A stretch of 64,000 nucleotides of DNA from Adlercreutzia sp. ZJ176 (GCF_011038975.1 NZ_JAAKEC010000012.1:49066-113065), one strand, 5' to 3'. Counted from the stretch's first letter, positions 26,119 to 38,949 are shown. Translations and numbers: made by a program. Notes: generated from the letters alone by a model not told the origin.

Positions 26119-27375
26119 GTGCCTTCGGCGCTGGACGCCTTCGTGGCGCTGTTCGCGCTCACGACGTTCAACAGGGAGCTTCGCCTGTTCGGCCTCGACC
26201 TGCGCTACGTCGTCGTCGCGCTCGCCGTGCTCCTGATCGTGCGGTCACTCAGGAGGGGCGGGCCGGCCCAGGGCGACCGCCCGGCCGCGGGAGTCGTTCG
26301 GCCTTGGGACCTGTGGCTGCTCTATGCGCTCATGCTGGCGAGCAACGTGAGCTGGCTGTGGAACGGCCTTCCGCTGAACCAGGACCAGTTTCTGAACCTG
26401 ATGATCCTCAACCTGAGCAACCTGCTGTACTCGATTGTGTTCTGGCGCTACCGAGGCGCGATAGACCCCGTCAAGGTCATCAGGGCCTCGCTGCTCTCCG
26501 CCGTGATCTGCGTGGCGAGCATGCTGTGGGTGTATGTCGGCAACGAGCTGCCGGCCTTCCTCCATGACGCGGGCGTCAGGGCCGGCAACGTGGGCAGCGA
26601 GCTGCACGTCAACCTGTTCGGCCAAGAGAGCCGGTCGGCGGGCTTCGCGGAGGACGCCAACTACGCCTCCCTCTTCTGCATGATCGGGGCGGCGCTCGCG
26701 TGCGCCCACTACGGGCCGGGGACCCTCATGAGGGGCGGCCTTCTCATGCTCTTCCTCTTCGGGTATGCCATCTCCTTCTCCAAGACGCTTTTGTTCGGAA
26801 CTGCTTTCTGCGTCGTGGTTCTGCTCGCGAGAGCCTGCGCTCGCGAGTCATGGGGCGCTTGGGCGTGGGCGACTGTCGTGGCGGCCGCCGTCCTGTCGCT
26901 CTTCGCGCTCAGCGAGATACCCCTGCTGCAGTCGAACTTGTCCATGGCGACGCGGTTTCACTTCTGGGACGTCGCGAGGGGCCTCTTCCTCGACAACCCC
27001 GTCCTCGGCGGCGGGCTCTCGTCGGTGCGCTCCGCAATAGACGTCGCCAGCTCTAGCGGGTGGTACGTCCAGTGCCACAGCACGTTCTGGCAGGTTCTCT
27101 CGGAGCACGGCCTTCCCGCCCTCGTCCTCCTGTGCATCCTTCTCTCCCGCCGCCTCGCCGCCGCGAGGACGTGGTGGCAGGTCTTCGTCGTCGCCCAGCT
27201 CGTCGTGCTCTGCATGACGACCGAGACGATGTACCAGCAGTTCTTCGTGTACATCACCTGCGCCCTTCCCCTCGTATTCGCCGTCGAGCCCGCGGCGCTC
27301 GTGCACGTAGGGCGCCTGTCGCGACCGTCGGCGAGAGTACGTTCCTGTTCGATTCGAAAAGGGGTTTGGACATGA
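26119..27375 (+). CDS. Wzy-like polysaccharide polymerase / O-antigen ligase family
   Basis: A 418-residue integral membrane protein with about ten hydrophobic helices and a longer extracytoplasmic loop holding DNPVLGGGLSSVRS, similar to the conserved region of Wzy_C/O-antigen ligase proteins. In a locus with a flippase it most likely joins repeat units on the outer face of the membrane. The GTG start lies one base after the preceding gene, with GGAAGGGGG upstream. The next gene overlaps its stop by four bases. Confidence 0.82.
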   Translation: MPSALDAFVALFALTTFNRELRLFGLDLRYVVVALAVLLIVRSLRRGGPAQGDRPAAGVVRPWDLWLLYALMLASNVSWLWNGLPLNQDQFLNLMILNLSNLLYSIVFWRYRGAIDPVKVIRASLLSAVICVASMLWVYVGNELPAFLHDAGVRAGNVGSELHVNLFGQESRSAGFAEDANYASLFCMIGAALACAHYGPGTLMRGGLLMLFLFGYAISFSKTLLFGTAFCVVVLLARACARESWGAWAWATVVAAAVLSLFALSEIPLLQSNLSMATRFHFWDVARGLFLDNPVLGGGLSSVRSAIDVASSSGWYVQCHSTFWQVLSEHGLPALVLLCILLSRRLAAARTWWQVFVVAQLVVLCMTTETMYQQFFVYITCALPLVFAVEPAALVHVGRLSRPSARVRSCSIRKGVWT

Positions 27376-28487
27376 GGTCGCTGTTCGTCATCAACTCGCT
27401 CTCGGGGGGCGGCGCAGAGCGCGTGGTCCTCAATATGGTTGAGCGCATGGCTCGGGAGTCGGAGGTCGACGTAGCCACCGTCTACGCGGGGGTGGAGGTC
27501 GACTACCGGCTGCCGTCCTCGGTGACGGTTGCCGACATGGGGGTCGACCCGGGCGCGGGCAAGGCGGCGCGCCTCGCCCAGCTGCTCGGCGCGCGCAGGA
27601 GGCTGGACGCCTTCGTGCGCGAGAGGGAGCTCGAGGGAGGCTATGATCTCATCACGGCCCACCTCACGGCGTCCCACATGCTGGCGAGGGCGTCGTGCGT
27701 GCGGCATCGGTGCCTTTACGCGCACCACGCTTCCGTCGGGACCATCGAGGAGGGAGCGGGCGCCCTCTCTCGCGTCGCGTTCAGGGCGATGTACCGCGAC
27801 GAGGGCGTCGTGGCGGTCTCTCAGGGGACGAAAGGGGATCTCGTCAGGGCTTATGGGCTGTCGGATGGGGACGTGCGGGTTGTGCTCAACCCCGTCCCGG
27901 TCGACGAGATCAGGGCGCGCTCCCGGGAGCCCATATCCTTCGAGCGCCCCTTCGTGCTCTTCGTCGGGAGGCTTGTGGAGGTGAAGCGGCCCGGGCTGAT
28001 GCTTGAGGCGTACGAGGCGAGCTCGCTCAGGGAAACGCACGACCTGGTGTTTCTCGGCAAGGGGCCGCTCGAGGGAGAGCTCCGCGAGCTTGCGAGGTCG
28101 AGGGGGCTGGGCGGTCGGGTCTACCTCATGGGCTTTCAGGCGAACCCCTATGCGTGGATGGCGAGGTCCTCTGCGATGGTCATGACGTCGTCGTCCGAGG
28201 CGTTCCCGATGGTGCTCGTGGAGGGGCTCGTCTCCGGGGCTCGCGTCGTTGCCGGCGACTGCGACTGGGGGCCGCGCGAGATCCTCACGGGAGACCTTGC
28301 GCGCTTCCTCGTCCCCAAGGACGACGTCAGCGCTTACGCGCGGGCGATGGAGGGGGCTCTGGAAGGGTATCCTGCCCTTCCCGGGGGCTTCGCCGAGCGC
28401 TATGGGGTAGACGGCGCGGTTCGAGGGTATCTCGACTTCTATCGCGAACGCATGGACAGGGGGCGGGAGGTTTCCTATGGGCTGTAG
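27372..28487 (+). CDS. Glycosyltransferase family 4 protein
   Basis: A 371-residue GT-B enzyme. NSLSGGGAERVVLNMVERM is the N-terminal acceptor loop; FVLFVGRLVEVKRPGLML and TSSSEAFPMVLVEGLVSG are the nucleotide-sugar-binding C-terminal motifs. ATG overlaps the polymerase stop (ATGA) and the 3' end overlaps the next gene by 11 bases, so translation is coupled. Sugar specificity cannot be read from sequence. Confidence 0.92.
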   Translation: MRSLFVINSLSGGGAERVVLNMVERMARESEVDVATVYAGVEVDYRLPSSVTVADMGVDPGAGKAARLAQLLGARRRLDAFVRERELEGGYDLITAHLTASHMLARASCVRHRCLYAHHASVGTIEEGAGALSRVAFRAMYRDEGVVAVSQGTKGDLVRAYGLSDGDVRVVLNPVPVDEIRARSREPISFERPFVLFVGRLVEVKRPGLMLEAYEASSLRETHDLVFLGKGPLEGELRELARSRGLGGRVYLMGFQANPYAWMARSSAMVMTSSSEAFPMVLVEGLVSGARVVAGDCDWGPREILTGDLARFLVPKDDVSAYARAMEGALEGYPALPGGFAERYGVDGAVRGYLDFYRERMDRGREVSYGL

Positions 28488-29586
28488 CGTCGGAGTAGTT
28501 ACCTATCATAAATCTCTTAGTTACGGTGGCTGTCTCCAGGCATTTGCAACAATGGAAGTGATCAGAAGGCTCGGAGGCTCTCCTTTTTTTGTAGACTACG
28601 AAAACCCTTACGAGGCGCGGGCGAAGTCCTCGGAGGCGCTCCGACACGGGTCGCCGAGACAGAGGGTGGCAGTGCTGGCCAAGAGGCTACTGTACAACCA
28701 GAAGGAATGCCACAGAAGGGCCTTTTCCTCATTCGCCGCATCACTGCCGCTCTCTGAGGAGTGCTGCAAGAGCATAGACGGATTAGATACCGTAGAGGCT
28801 GATGCTTTGCTGGTTGGGTCGGATCAAGTGTGGAACCCGAAGATTACCGGAGGGATTGACCCCGTATTCTTCCTGCAGTTCGGCAAGGCCAAGAGACGCG
28901 TGTCCTTTGCCTCAAGTGTTGGGTCATACCAGATGGGAGCTGAGGAACTTTCTCAGGTGGCCTCTTATCTGTCGCGGTTTACGTCGATATGCGTCAGGGA
29001 AGACTTTGCCAAAGGCCAGATTCAGCCCCTTGTCGATGTTCCAGTGCATGTTGGTGCGGATCCAACCCTGCAGTTGCACGGAGACGAGTGGAGGCGCTTT
29101 GCGGAAGGGGTCGATGGGTTGGAGCCGAGATCCTACATTCTCGTTTTTTCCGTTGCAAGTACTTTATCGCGCCTGGCTCCCATGATTCGAGATATTAAAG
29201 GAGCCCTCCACCTTCCGATTGTGCAAGTAAGGCTGAACTCAAAGAAGCCAGCACTTGTAGATCATGTGATCCCAGCGACTCCCTTTGAGTTGGTGTGGCT
29301 CATAGATAATGCTGCGCATGTACTTACGGATTCATTTCATGGGCTCGCTTTTTCGATCAATATGGAGACTTCATTTACTCTGCTGCCAAACGAGGGCAAC
29401 AACGTCAGACTACTCGAATTGGCAAGGCTTTCTGGCCTTTCCTCCAGGATGCGCCAACCTGATGAGAGGTCCTGTGCATGGGAAGAGATTGATTTCAGCG
29501 TGGCTAGGGAGAGCCTGACGCAGCGGAGAGCTGAAGATAAGGTGTGGCTGTCCTCTGCACTGGGCTTTGGGGAGAACGGTGTCTAG
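28477..29586 (+). CDS. Polysaccharide pyruvyl transferase family protein
   Basis: A 369-residue member of the pyruvyl transferase (CsaB/WcaK) family: GVVTYHKSLSYGGCLQAFAT at the N-terminus, ADALLVGSDQVWNP and HVLTDSFHGLAFSI are typical. These enzymes transfer pyruvate from phosphoenolpyruvate to sugars as ketals, giving acidic polysaccharides. The base composition is noticeably AT-richer than the upstream glycosyltransferases, suggesting this half of the locus was acquired separately. It overlaps the preceding gene by 11 bases. Confidence 0.88.
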   Translation: MGCSVGVVTYHKSLSYGGCLQAFATMEVIRRLGGSPFFVDYENPYEARAKSSEALRHGSPRQRVAVLAKRLLYNQKECHRRAFSSFAASLPLSEECCKSIDGLDTVEADALLVGSDQVWNPKITGGIDPVFFLQFGKAKRRVSFASSVGSYQMGAEELSQVASYLSRFTSICVREDFAKGQIQPLVDVPVHVGADPTLQLHGDEWRRFAEGVDGLEPRSYILVFSVASTLSRLAPMIRDIKGALHLPIVQVRLNSKKPALVDHVIPATPFELVWLIDNAAHVLTDSFHGLAFSINMETSFTLLPNEGNNVRLLELARLSGLSSRMRQPDERSCAWEEIDFSVARESLTQRRAEDKVWLSSALGFGENGV

Positions 29587-29709
29587 CATCGCAAAGGCTC
29601 CGTCAACAAAATGCGCAGGTTGTGTCATATGTGCTGTTATTCGTTCCAGGAAATGCACAGCGAGGAGCAGAGGGTCTCTCTTCTTCCGGACCAAAGAAAG
29701 GGATTAAGC

Positions 29710-31452
29710 ATGTACTCAATGCTCAGGAATATCCAAATTGTCGTAGCGTCTCTCAAGGCGCACGGCATAAAGAAAGTCGTTCACTGCCCTGGAGGCTCTG
29801 ACGCCCCGATAGGCATCTCCTTCGACACTGACGCCTTCTTCGACTGCTACTCCGTCGTTGACGAGCGTAGCGCTCTGTTCTTCGCAATCGGCATGTCCCT
29901 CGCAGGCGACAGGGAGCCGGTGGCGGTGGTGTGCACATCGGGAACGGCCGTCTCGAACCTTTCCTCCGGCATGGCGGAGGCGTATTACAAAGGGGTCCCC
30001 ATCGTTGCCATCACCGCCGATCGCAGTCCTTATCTGCTCGATCAGTTTGAGATTCAGAAGATAGACCAGCGCGCGATCTTCTCGAATTGCGCAAAGTACG
30101 AGGCGGATCTCCCGCTTGTGGACAATGACGATCAGGCCAGGTACTGTGACAGACTGGTTAATGAGGCTCTGCTGGAGCTCACGAGCGGGATGTGGGGTCC
30201 GGTTCATCTCAACGTTCCCGTCATGGGGCGCTCGGGTTGCTATGCCGCCAAGCTCCCTGATACGAAGACCATCCATCGCCACCTGCCGACTGACCCCGAC
30301 GCCGATTGGGCCATGTTGGCCCGAAGCCTCGCAAGCTACGAGAAGGTCATGGTGATCGTCGGGGAGAACGTCGGCATCAGTGAGCGTACGCTTGACGCCA
30401 TGTCCCGCTTCTTCGCGTCCTATAACTGCATGTTCTCCGTCGAGCATATGTCCAATTGCCATATCGACGGGACGGTCATGACTTATCGCGCAACGGAGGC
30501 AATGGCCTCGGGAGCGTTCGATGCGCTCTGCCCTGACCTCGTGATCGACTTCGGCGGGCATGTGGCGACCGTCAAGCTCAAAGCGCATCTCAGGGAGCGA
30601 GCAGGTCGTTTCGCGCATTGGTCGGTGCGGGAGGATGGGAGCGTGCGTGACGGCTTCTTCTCTCTGACTGACGTGTTCTGGTGCGATCCGGGCTACTTCT
30701 TCGACAAGCTGGCGTGCCTCGCGCCGGCTGGAAGCGCGAACGACCGCGAATACCTCAGCAAGTGGAAGACGGCCGTCGACGCTGTCGACCCCCCGACTGA
30801 GGGCCTCACCAACTTCTCCGTCGCTCGGGAGCTCGCAAGGAGGCTTCCTGAGGGAAGCTTCCTCGAGCTGGGCATCCTGAATTCCGTGAGAGTTGCGCAA
30901 TTCTTCGACATCTCTCCGGACGTTACCGTGAGCGCAAACCTCGGAGCGCTCGGCATCGACGGCTGCCTTTCCACGGCGGTGGGAGTTGCTGCCGCTGCGG
31001 AGCGAGAGGTTTTCATCATGCAAGGCGACCTGAGCTTCTTCTACGACATGAACGCGCTGGGCATTCGATATGCGGGATCGAACTTGCACGTCTTGGTCGT
31101 TAACAACAATGGCGCAAGTGAGTTCCACATCAACGGCATGGCCAAGGCTTATCCAGACGTGCTGGACGTTTACCTTGCAGCCGGGCATGAGCAGTCGGCT
31201 GAAGGCTGGGCTCGTCAATGCGGCTTCTCCTACATCGGCATACGCGAGGCGTCGGCGCTCTCGGAGGCGATGGGCGAATTCGCAAGGCCCGGTGCGGGCC
31301 CCATCCTCATGGAGGTGTTCACAAGCCGCTATTCTGACTCCGAGCTGCTCGACTCCTTCTACGCAGACAACTCGGGCGCGACCTCTGCCGAGCGGGCGAA
31401 AAGCATGGCGAAGGACACGGCAAAGCGGCTGCTGTCGCTCGGAAGGCGCTAG
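29710..31452 (+). CDS. MenD-like thiamine diphosphate enzyme
   Basis: A 580-residue ThDP-dependent protein with the three domains of MenD/pyruvate decarboxylase-like enzymes: an N-terminal Pyr domain with VCTSGTAVSNL and PIVAITADR, a central domain, and a C-terminal PP domain with the ThDP/Mg motif MQGDLSFFYDMNAL...VVNNNG. MenD makes SEPHCHC for menaquinone, but no other men genes are near and the gene sits inside a polysaccharide locus, so a paralogue acting on a 2-oxoacid or sugar precursor is more likely. ATG at 29710 is chosen (AAAGGGA upstream; Pyr domain starts at once); the frame is open to 29611. Confidence 0.75.
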   Translation: MYSMLRNIQIVVASLKAHGIKKVVHCPGGSDAPIGISFDTDAFFDCYSVVDERSALFFAIGMSLAGDREPVAVVCTSGTAVSNLSSGMAEAYYKGVPIVAITADRSPYLLDQFEIQKIDQRAIFSNCAKYEADLPLVDNDDQARYCDRLVNEALLELTSGMWGPVHLNVPVMGRSGCYAAKLPDTKTIHRHLPTDPDADWAMLARSLASYEKVMVIVGENVGISERTLDAMSRFFASYNCMFSVEHMSNCHIDGTVMTYRATEAMASGAFDALCPDLVIDFGGHVATVKLKAHLRERAGRFAHWSVREDGSVRDGFFSLTDVFWCDPGYFFDKLACLAPAGSANDREYLSKWKTAVDAVDPPTEGLTNFSVARELARRLPEGSFLELGILNSVRVAQFFDISPDVTVSANLGALGIDGCLSTAVGVAAAAEREVFIMQGDLSFFYDMNALGIRYAGSNLHVLVVNNNGASEFHINGMAKAYPDVLDVYLAAGHEQSAEGWARQCGFSYIGIREASALSEAMGEFARPGAGPILMEVFTSRYSDSELLDSFYADNSGATSAERAKSMAKDTAKRLLSLGRR

Positions 31453-31459
31453 TCGCGGC

Positions 31460-32848
31460 ATGAGCAGGGAAGGCGCCTTGGCCAAGAACGCGGCGATCTT
31501 CGCCGTGGGCAACGTGGGGTCAAAGGTTCTCGTCCTGCTGCTGCTGCCGTTCTGCACGTACTACATCGATCAGGCGGGAATTGGCACTTACGACCTTTTG
31601 TACACATTGCTCGAGGTGCTCAAGCCCGTGGCGGTTCTTGCCGTGCCCGAGGCTCTGTTCCGATGGCTTTTGGACAAGGATGCGGATCGACGCAAGGTCT
31701 TCGCGAGCTGGTCTGTGCTGTTTCTTGCGCTGCTGTCTGTTTTCACGGTGGTCTATTGGGGGACGTGGCTGGTCTTTCGGTTCGCGGATGCGGGGCTCAT
31801 GTATTCTCTCGTGGTGACGGGCGTTTGCTACCTTGGTCTCCAGTTCGCAACCAGGGGCCTGCACAACAACAAGCTCTTTGCCGCCCAGGGCGTCGTTTAC
31901 TCCGTCGCCATGTGCTCGTCGAGCCTGCTTTTCGTCATTTTGCTCGGCTTCGGGTATCGGGGGATGCTCCTTGGCATCTTGGTGGGAAACTGCGCGGCGA
32001 GCGCCCTCATGCTCTTTTCTCAACATAGAGAGCTCCCGCTTTCCTTGAAGGGCCGGGATTCCGCCCTTCTCCGCAATATGCTCAGGTACTCCGCGTTTCT
32101 TCTGCCCAACACGCTGTGCTGGTGGCTCATAAACGGCTTCTCCAGGGTCCTTGTGGTCGGCGCCCTCGGCGCGTCGGCAAACGGGGTGTTCGCAATAGCC
32201 TCCCGGTTTCCAGCCGCTCTGACCACCATCTCTGGTATATTCCAGCAGGCGTGGACGGAGCAGGCGGTGGGTGAGCTCAGCTCGGCAGACAGGGATGTCT
32301 ACTTCTCCAAGATCTTCAGCCTTTACAGCAAGGCCATGACGTCCCTCGTGTTCGTTCTGGTGCCGGCAACAGCGCTCTTCATCGATCTCGCCCTTTGCGC
32401 GGAGTATGCGGATGCGAACAGATACATGGGCTTTCTGTATCTCAGCGGCGTGTTTAACGCATTCTCGGGGTTTTTCGGAACGGGTTATTTCTGCGGCAAG
32501 GACACCAAGGGCGCAGCGTCGACGACGGTGTTTGGCTCAATTGTGAGCTGTGGCTTCGGGCTGGCGACGATTAACGTCATTGGTCTCTACGGCGTGACGA
32601 TCGGGATGCTCCTGGGGCAGGCGTCTTTATGGCTCGTGAGGGTGCGCCAGAGCAAGCGCTACTTTCGAATAAGCATAGAGTGGAAGTCTCTTCTGCCAGG
32701 GCTTGCGGGCTGCATAGCCCTTGCGCTGTGCGTTCCTCATCTAGGCGCGCTCGGCTCGGCGGCGCTGCTGCCGGTCTGCATCGTTGCGGCGTTGCTCTAT
32801 AGCAGGGAGTTTGCGGGGCTCCTTTGGCGCAAAGCGCATCGTCGCTAG
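31460..32848 (+). CDS. Polysaccharide flippase (Wzx/MATE superfamily)
   Basis: A 462-residue polytopic membrane protein with about twelve to fourteen hydrophobic helices. LAKNAAIFAVGNVGSKVLVL at the N-terminus and IASRFPAALTTISGIFQQAW in the middle are characteristic of polysaccharide biosynthesis exporters of the MOP superfamily. It would translocate undecaprenyl-linked repeats for the Wzy-like polymerase encoded upstream. ATG is eight bases after the MenD-like gene. Composition is AT-richer than the window average. Confidence 0.9.
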   Translation: MSREGALAKNAAIFAVGNVGSKVLVLLLLPFCTYYIDQAGIGTYDLLYTLLEVLKPVAVLAVPEALFRWLLDKDADRRKVFASWSVLFLALLSVFTVVYWGTWLVFRFADAGLMYSLVVTGVCYLGLQFATRGLHNNKLFAAQGVVYSVAMCSSSLLFVILLGFGYRGMLLGILVGNCAASALMLFSQHRELPLSLKGRDSALLRNMLRYSAFLLPNTLCWWLINGFSRVLVVGALGASANGVFAIASRFPAALTTISGIFQQAWTEQAVGELSSADRDVYFSKIFSLYSKAMTSLVFVLVPATALFIDLALCAEYADANRYMGFLYLSGVFNAFSGFFGTGYFCGKDTKGAASTTVFGSIVSCGFGLATINVIGLYGVTIGMLLGQASLWLVRVRQSKRYFRISIEWKSLLPGLAGCIALALCVPHLGALGSAALLPVCIVAALLYSREFAGLLWRKAHRR

Positions 32849-32923
32849 CGTTGCGGCACACGACGGACAAAGCGGCTTGGATGCTTCGGCAGCAGATGGG
32901 CGAGACAATGCAGGAAGGCTGAT

Positions 32924-34000
32924 ATGCGGGTTCTTTTGCTGGGAGGCACGGGCGCGATTGGGCGCAATCTGGCTCGATCGCTGTCGGAGGCCGGACATGA
33001 AGTTGTGGTGACTAGCAGGCGAGCTCGCTCGTCGAACCGTTCAAACCTCAGCTACATCCAGGGAAATGCCAGGGAAACTCGGTTCTTGGAGGGGCTTCTC
33101 ACTCGAGGCTGGGATGCTGTCGTTGACTTCATGGTGTGGCCCGTGGGGGATTTCATGTCCAAGGCTGACCTCTTCTTGGAGTCAACCAGACAATATGTAT
33201 TCATCTCGACATATCGCGTTTACGATGACGCTTCTGTTATCGCGGAAAGCAGCCCTCGCCTGCTTGACTCGTCAAACGACGAGGGGTTTCTGGCGACAGA
33301 TGACTACGCCCTCGAGAAGGCTCGTTGTGAGAACGTTCTTTTCTCTCAGGCAAGCAGGGCATGGACGATCGTGCGGCCTTCGATCGCATACGATGAGTCT
33401 GGTCGCTTTGACCTGGGGGTTCTCGCGTCAAGCGTATGGTTGTGGCGGGCGCTGCAGGGTATCCCCGTTCCCTTTCCAGAAGAAATGCTTGACAGGCGAG
33501 CCACAATGACGTGGGGCGGCGACGTCGCTCTGATGATTGAGCGAATTCTCGGCAAAGAGCGATCTTTGGGGGAGGCGTATACGGCTGCAACAGCTTCGCA
33601 CATTAGCTGGAGGGAAGTGGCCGAGGAGTATCAGCGCGCAATTCCCTTCGATCTTGAGATATGTCCTCTTGACGTGTTCGAAAAGGCCAAGGGCGACATA
33701 TATCAGATTAGGTACGACCGGATGTTTGACCGCATCATCGACAACTCGAAGGTTCTTGAGGCCGCTGACCTCAGGCAGGAGGACTTGGTCGATCCCAAGA
33801 AGGGCCTTGCGTCGGCCGTCTCAGGGTTTCTCGAATCTGGCGCAGGCATGCAGCCTCGTTATGGCGATAACGCGCGAATGGATCGCCTGACAGGAGGAGT
33901 GCCGTCGATCCCGCCGTTGATCAGGTCGCATGTCGGCGTGAACGGCCTGGCTCGCTACGTCGTCAGAAGGCTGCCTGCATTGGATCGATGCGGAAGGTGA
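32924..34000 (+). CDS. NAD-dependent epimerase/dehydratase
   Basis: A 358-residue extended short-chain dehydrogenase. The N-terminal Rossmann motif LLLGGTGAIGRNLARSL binds NAD(P). The usual catalytic YxxxK appears as YALEK (DDYALEKARCENVL), with the active-site Ser/Thr in VFISTYRVY. It resembles sugar-nucleotide epimerases and reductases, and the C-terminus is divergent. It is the last gene of the polysaccharide locus, 75 bases after the flippase, and may make an unusual sugar for the polymer. Specificity unknown. Confidence 0.85.
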   Translation: MRVLLLGGTGAIGRNLARSLSEAGHEVVVTSRRARSSNRSNLSYIQGNARETRFLEGLLTRGWDAVVDFMVWPVGDFMSKADLFLESTRQYVFISTYRVYDDASVIAESSPRLLDSSNDEGFLATDDYALEKARCENVLFSQASRAWTIVRPSIAYDESGRFDLGVLASSVWLWRALQGIPVPFPEEMLDRRATMTWGGDVALMIERILGKERSLGEAYTAATASHISWREVAEEYQRAIPFDLEICPLDVFEKAKGDIYQIRYDRMFDRIIDNSKVLEAADLRQEDLVDPKKGLASAVSGFLESGAGMQPRYGDNARMDRLTGGVPSIPPLIRSHVGVNGLARYVVRRLPALDRCGR

Positions 34001-34033
34001 TCGCATTGAGGGGCGGCTCGGTCGCTCAGGGCG

Positions 34034-34252
34034 TCACTCGATTCCCTCGAGGAATTGGGAGAGGGTCATGCCGAAGCCTTGCGCGATCTTGGCGAGGTTC
34101 TGCAGCGTGAGGTTGCGCCGGCCCGTCTCGATGGAGGCGAGGTAGGAGCGATCCATGCCGATTCGGAGCGCAAAGGTCTCCTGGCTGACGCCTTCGGCCT
34201 CCCGCAGATCCTTGATGCGGAGGCCCACTTGTATTTGCAGAGAACTAGACAT
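34034..34252 (-). CDS. XRE-family DNA-binding regulator
   Basis: A 72-residue protein that is almost entirely a helix-turn-helix domain (LRIKDLREAEGVSQETFALR ... RSYLASIETGRRNLTLQNLA). Small Cro/C1 proteins of this size act as autorepressors or controllers of restriction or mobile systems. An AT-rich perfect palindrome lies 20-36 bases upstream, overlapping its likely promoter. It is convergent with the end of the polysaccharide locus. No typical ribosome-binding site is seen, so it may be weakly or leaderlessly translated. Confidence 0.88.
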   Translation of the reverse strand: MSSSLQIQVGLRIKDLREAEGVSQETFALRIGMDRSYLASIETGRRNLTLQNLAKIAQGFGMTLSQFLEGIE

Positions 34253-34270
34253 GCAGGCAGATTAGGGTGT

Positions 34271-34288
34271 TTGTTATATATATAACAA
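34271..34288. promoter_or_regulatory. Perfect 18-bp palindrome upstream of the XRE gene
   Basis: TTGTTATATATATAACAA is self-complementary throughout. It spans the probable -10 region of the minus-strand XRE gene (ATG at 34252) and is a good autoregulatory operator candidate. Confidence 0.55.
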
Positions 34289-34448
34289 CGGACTACGTAC
34301 AACATTTTACCGTATACACGGGCTTTGGTGCGGAGCAGACGGTGTGCGGTACGTGGTTTGGGGCTGATGGGCCGGGGCGTGGAGCAGTAAGCAGGCTGTG
34401 AGTGTAAAGGGGCGTTGACAAGGGGGCTTACCCCGCTGTCACGCATGC

Positions 34449-34673
34449 TCAAGGATGCGACGCTATCCCGCCGCCGTCGCTGAGCGCGTCTTTGATGCTG
34501 TCGAGTTCGATCACGCAGCGCTCGAGCGTGCGCGCGATGAAGCTCACGGCCTCGGGCGCGTGCATGTCGCTCGCCCCGAGCGACAGGGCGAGGGCGGCGA
34601 GGCCCTCGAGGTCGTCGCGTGTGGCGCTGATGCGGTCGATGACGTGCAGATGGGGCGTCTCGCTGAGGGTCAT
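34449..34673 (-). CDS. Small hypothetical protein
   Basis: A 74-residue acidic, mostly helical protein (ISATRDDLEGLAALALSLGA ... FIARTLERCVIELDSIKDAL). No family was recognised. GAGG lies seven to ten bases before the ATG, and codon usage looks like that of real genes. It lies alone between the XRE gene and nnrD, on the XRE strand. It could be a small antitoxin or an accessory protein, but nothing in the sequence decides this. Confidence 0.5.
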   Translation of the reverse strand: MTLSETPHLHVIDRISATRDDLEGLAALALSLGASDMHAPEAVSFIARTLERCVIELDSIKDALSDGGGIASHP

Positions 34674-34763
34674 GGCTTGGCCTCGCTCTCATGGTTGACT
34701 TTGCTTCTGCCTGGTAATGCTGTGGTACCATCGGCGCATGAAGACGGGGAGAAGGGAGATGCG

Positions 34764-35651
34764 ATGAGCGCTTCGGGGGTCTTCAAGGTTTCCGAATATG
34801 ACGGCGGGCGCTTGGCGGCGCTTCTGCCATGGCCGGCTCGTGATGTTAACAAGTATACACGCGGGAAGCTCACGCTGGTGGCAGGTTCGGCGTTATATTC
34901 GGGTGCGGCGTCTCTGGCGGCTGTGGCCGCCCAGCGCATGGGCGCGGGGTACGTGGAGGTGGCGTGCGCGCCGGAGAGCGTGGGCGCGGTGCGTGCGAGC
35001 CGTCCTTCGTTAGTGGTACGTTCGTGGGACAGTTGGGACGGATTCGGCGAGATCGCGCCACGTGAGGGGCATCCATGCGCCTGCGTGGTCGGGCCGGGCT
35101 TCGACGCTTCCGGTGCCGCTGAGGCCGACCTCGTGCTGCGCGCGGTCGCGCAGGTAGCGGCTCCCGTGCTCGTCGACGGCGGGGCGCTCTCGATCCTTTC
35201 GACCGAAGCGGGGCTTGCGGCGGCGCACGTGCGCGCGCAGCACGCGCGTGCGCTCGTGATGACGCCGCACGGGGGAGAGGCGGCGCGCCTGGCGCGCGCG
35301 GCGCAGGTGGACCGGGCGCTCGAGCCCGCTGCGCTCGTGCGAGCGCTCGCGCGAGCCTGGCGCTGCGTGGTCGCGCTCAAGGGCCCCGACACGTTCGTGT
35401 CCGATGGCGCGCAGGTCGTGGCCGTGCGCCAGGGCACGCCGGCGCTTGCGAAGGCGGGCACGGGGGACGTGCTCGCGGGCATGGTGGGGGCGCTGCTCGC
35501 GCAGGGGCTGGGCGCCCTCGACGCCTGCGTGCTCGGCGTGACGCTGCACGCCGAGGCGGGGCGCGCTGCCGCCGCGGAGCTCACCGACATATGCGTGACC
35601 CCCGAGGACGTGATCGAGGCGATCCCTCAGGCGGTGCATGGCGTCGGCTGA
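34764..35651 (+). CDS. nnrD: ADP-dependent NAD(P)H-hydrate dehydratase
   Basis: A 295-residue ribokinase-fold enzyme that repairs hydrated NAD(P)H. KYTRGKLTLVAGSALYSGAASLAA and GAGYVEVA are the N-terminal family motifs; VVGPGF, VMTPHGGEAARL, VALKGPDTFV and AKAGTGDVLAGMVGALLAQG mark the nucleotide and catalytic sites (GTGD). The N-terminal epimerase domain (NnrE) found in many fused versions is absent. ATG at 34764 has GGGAGATGC upstream; an in-frame extension further 5' has no support. Confidence 0.93.
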   Translation: MSASGVFKVSEYDGGRLAALLPWPARDVNKYTRGKLTLVAGSALYSGAASLAAVAAQRMGAGYVEVACAPESVGAVRASRPSLVVRSWDSWDGFGEIAPREGHPCACVVGPGFDASGAAEADLVLRAVAQVAAPVLVDGGALSILSTEAGLAAAHVRAQHARALVMTPHGGEAARLARAAQVDRALEPAALVRALARAWRCVVALKGPDTFVSDGAQVVAVRQGTPALAKAGTGDVLAGMVGALLAQGLGALDACVLGVTLHAEAGRAAAAELTDICVTPEDVIEAIPQAVHGVG

Positions 35652-35843
35652 GGCGGGACGGGGCCTCGACTGAGGCGCGCCGCCCCGCAACCGCCCGGCA
35701 ACCAGCAGGTTGCGGGCGGGTACTTTTTTACCCGCTTTTCACATTCTCTCGCGCTCGCGGCCCTTCGGTTGGGTCACAATGACGATAGTGGCTTTTAAGG
35801 GCTTTCGAGGATGATGCGGGTGTTTTGGAAGGAGCGTGCTGGC

Positions 35844-38949
<3,106 letters not shown>

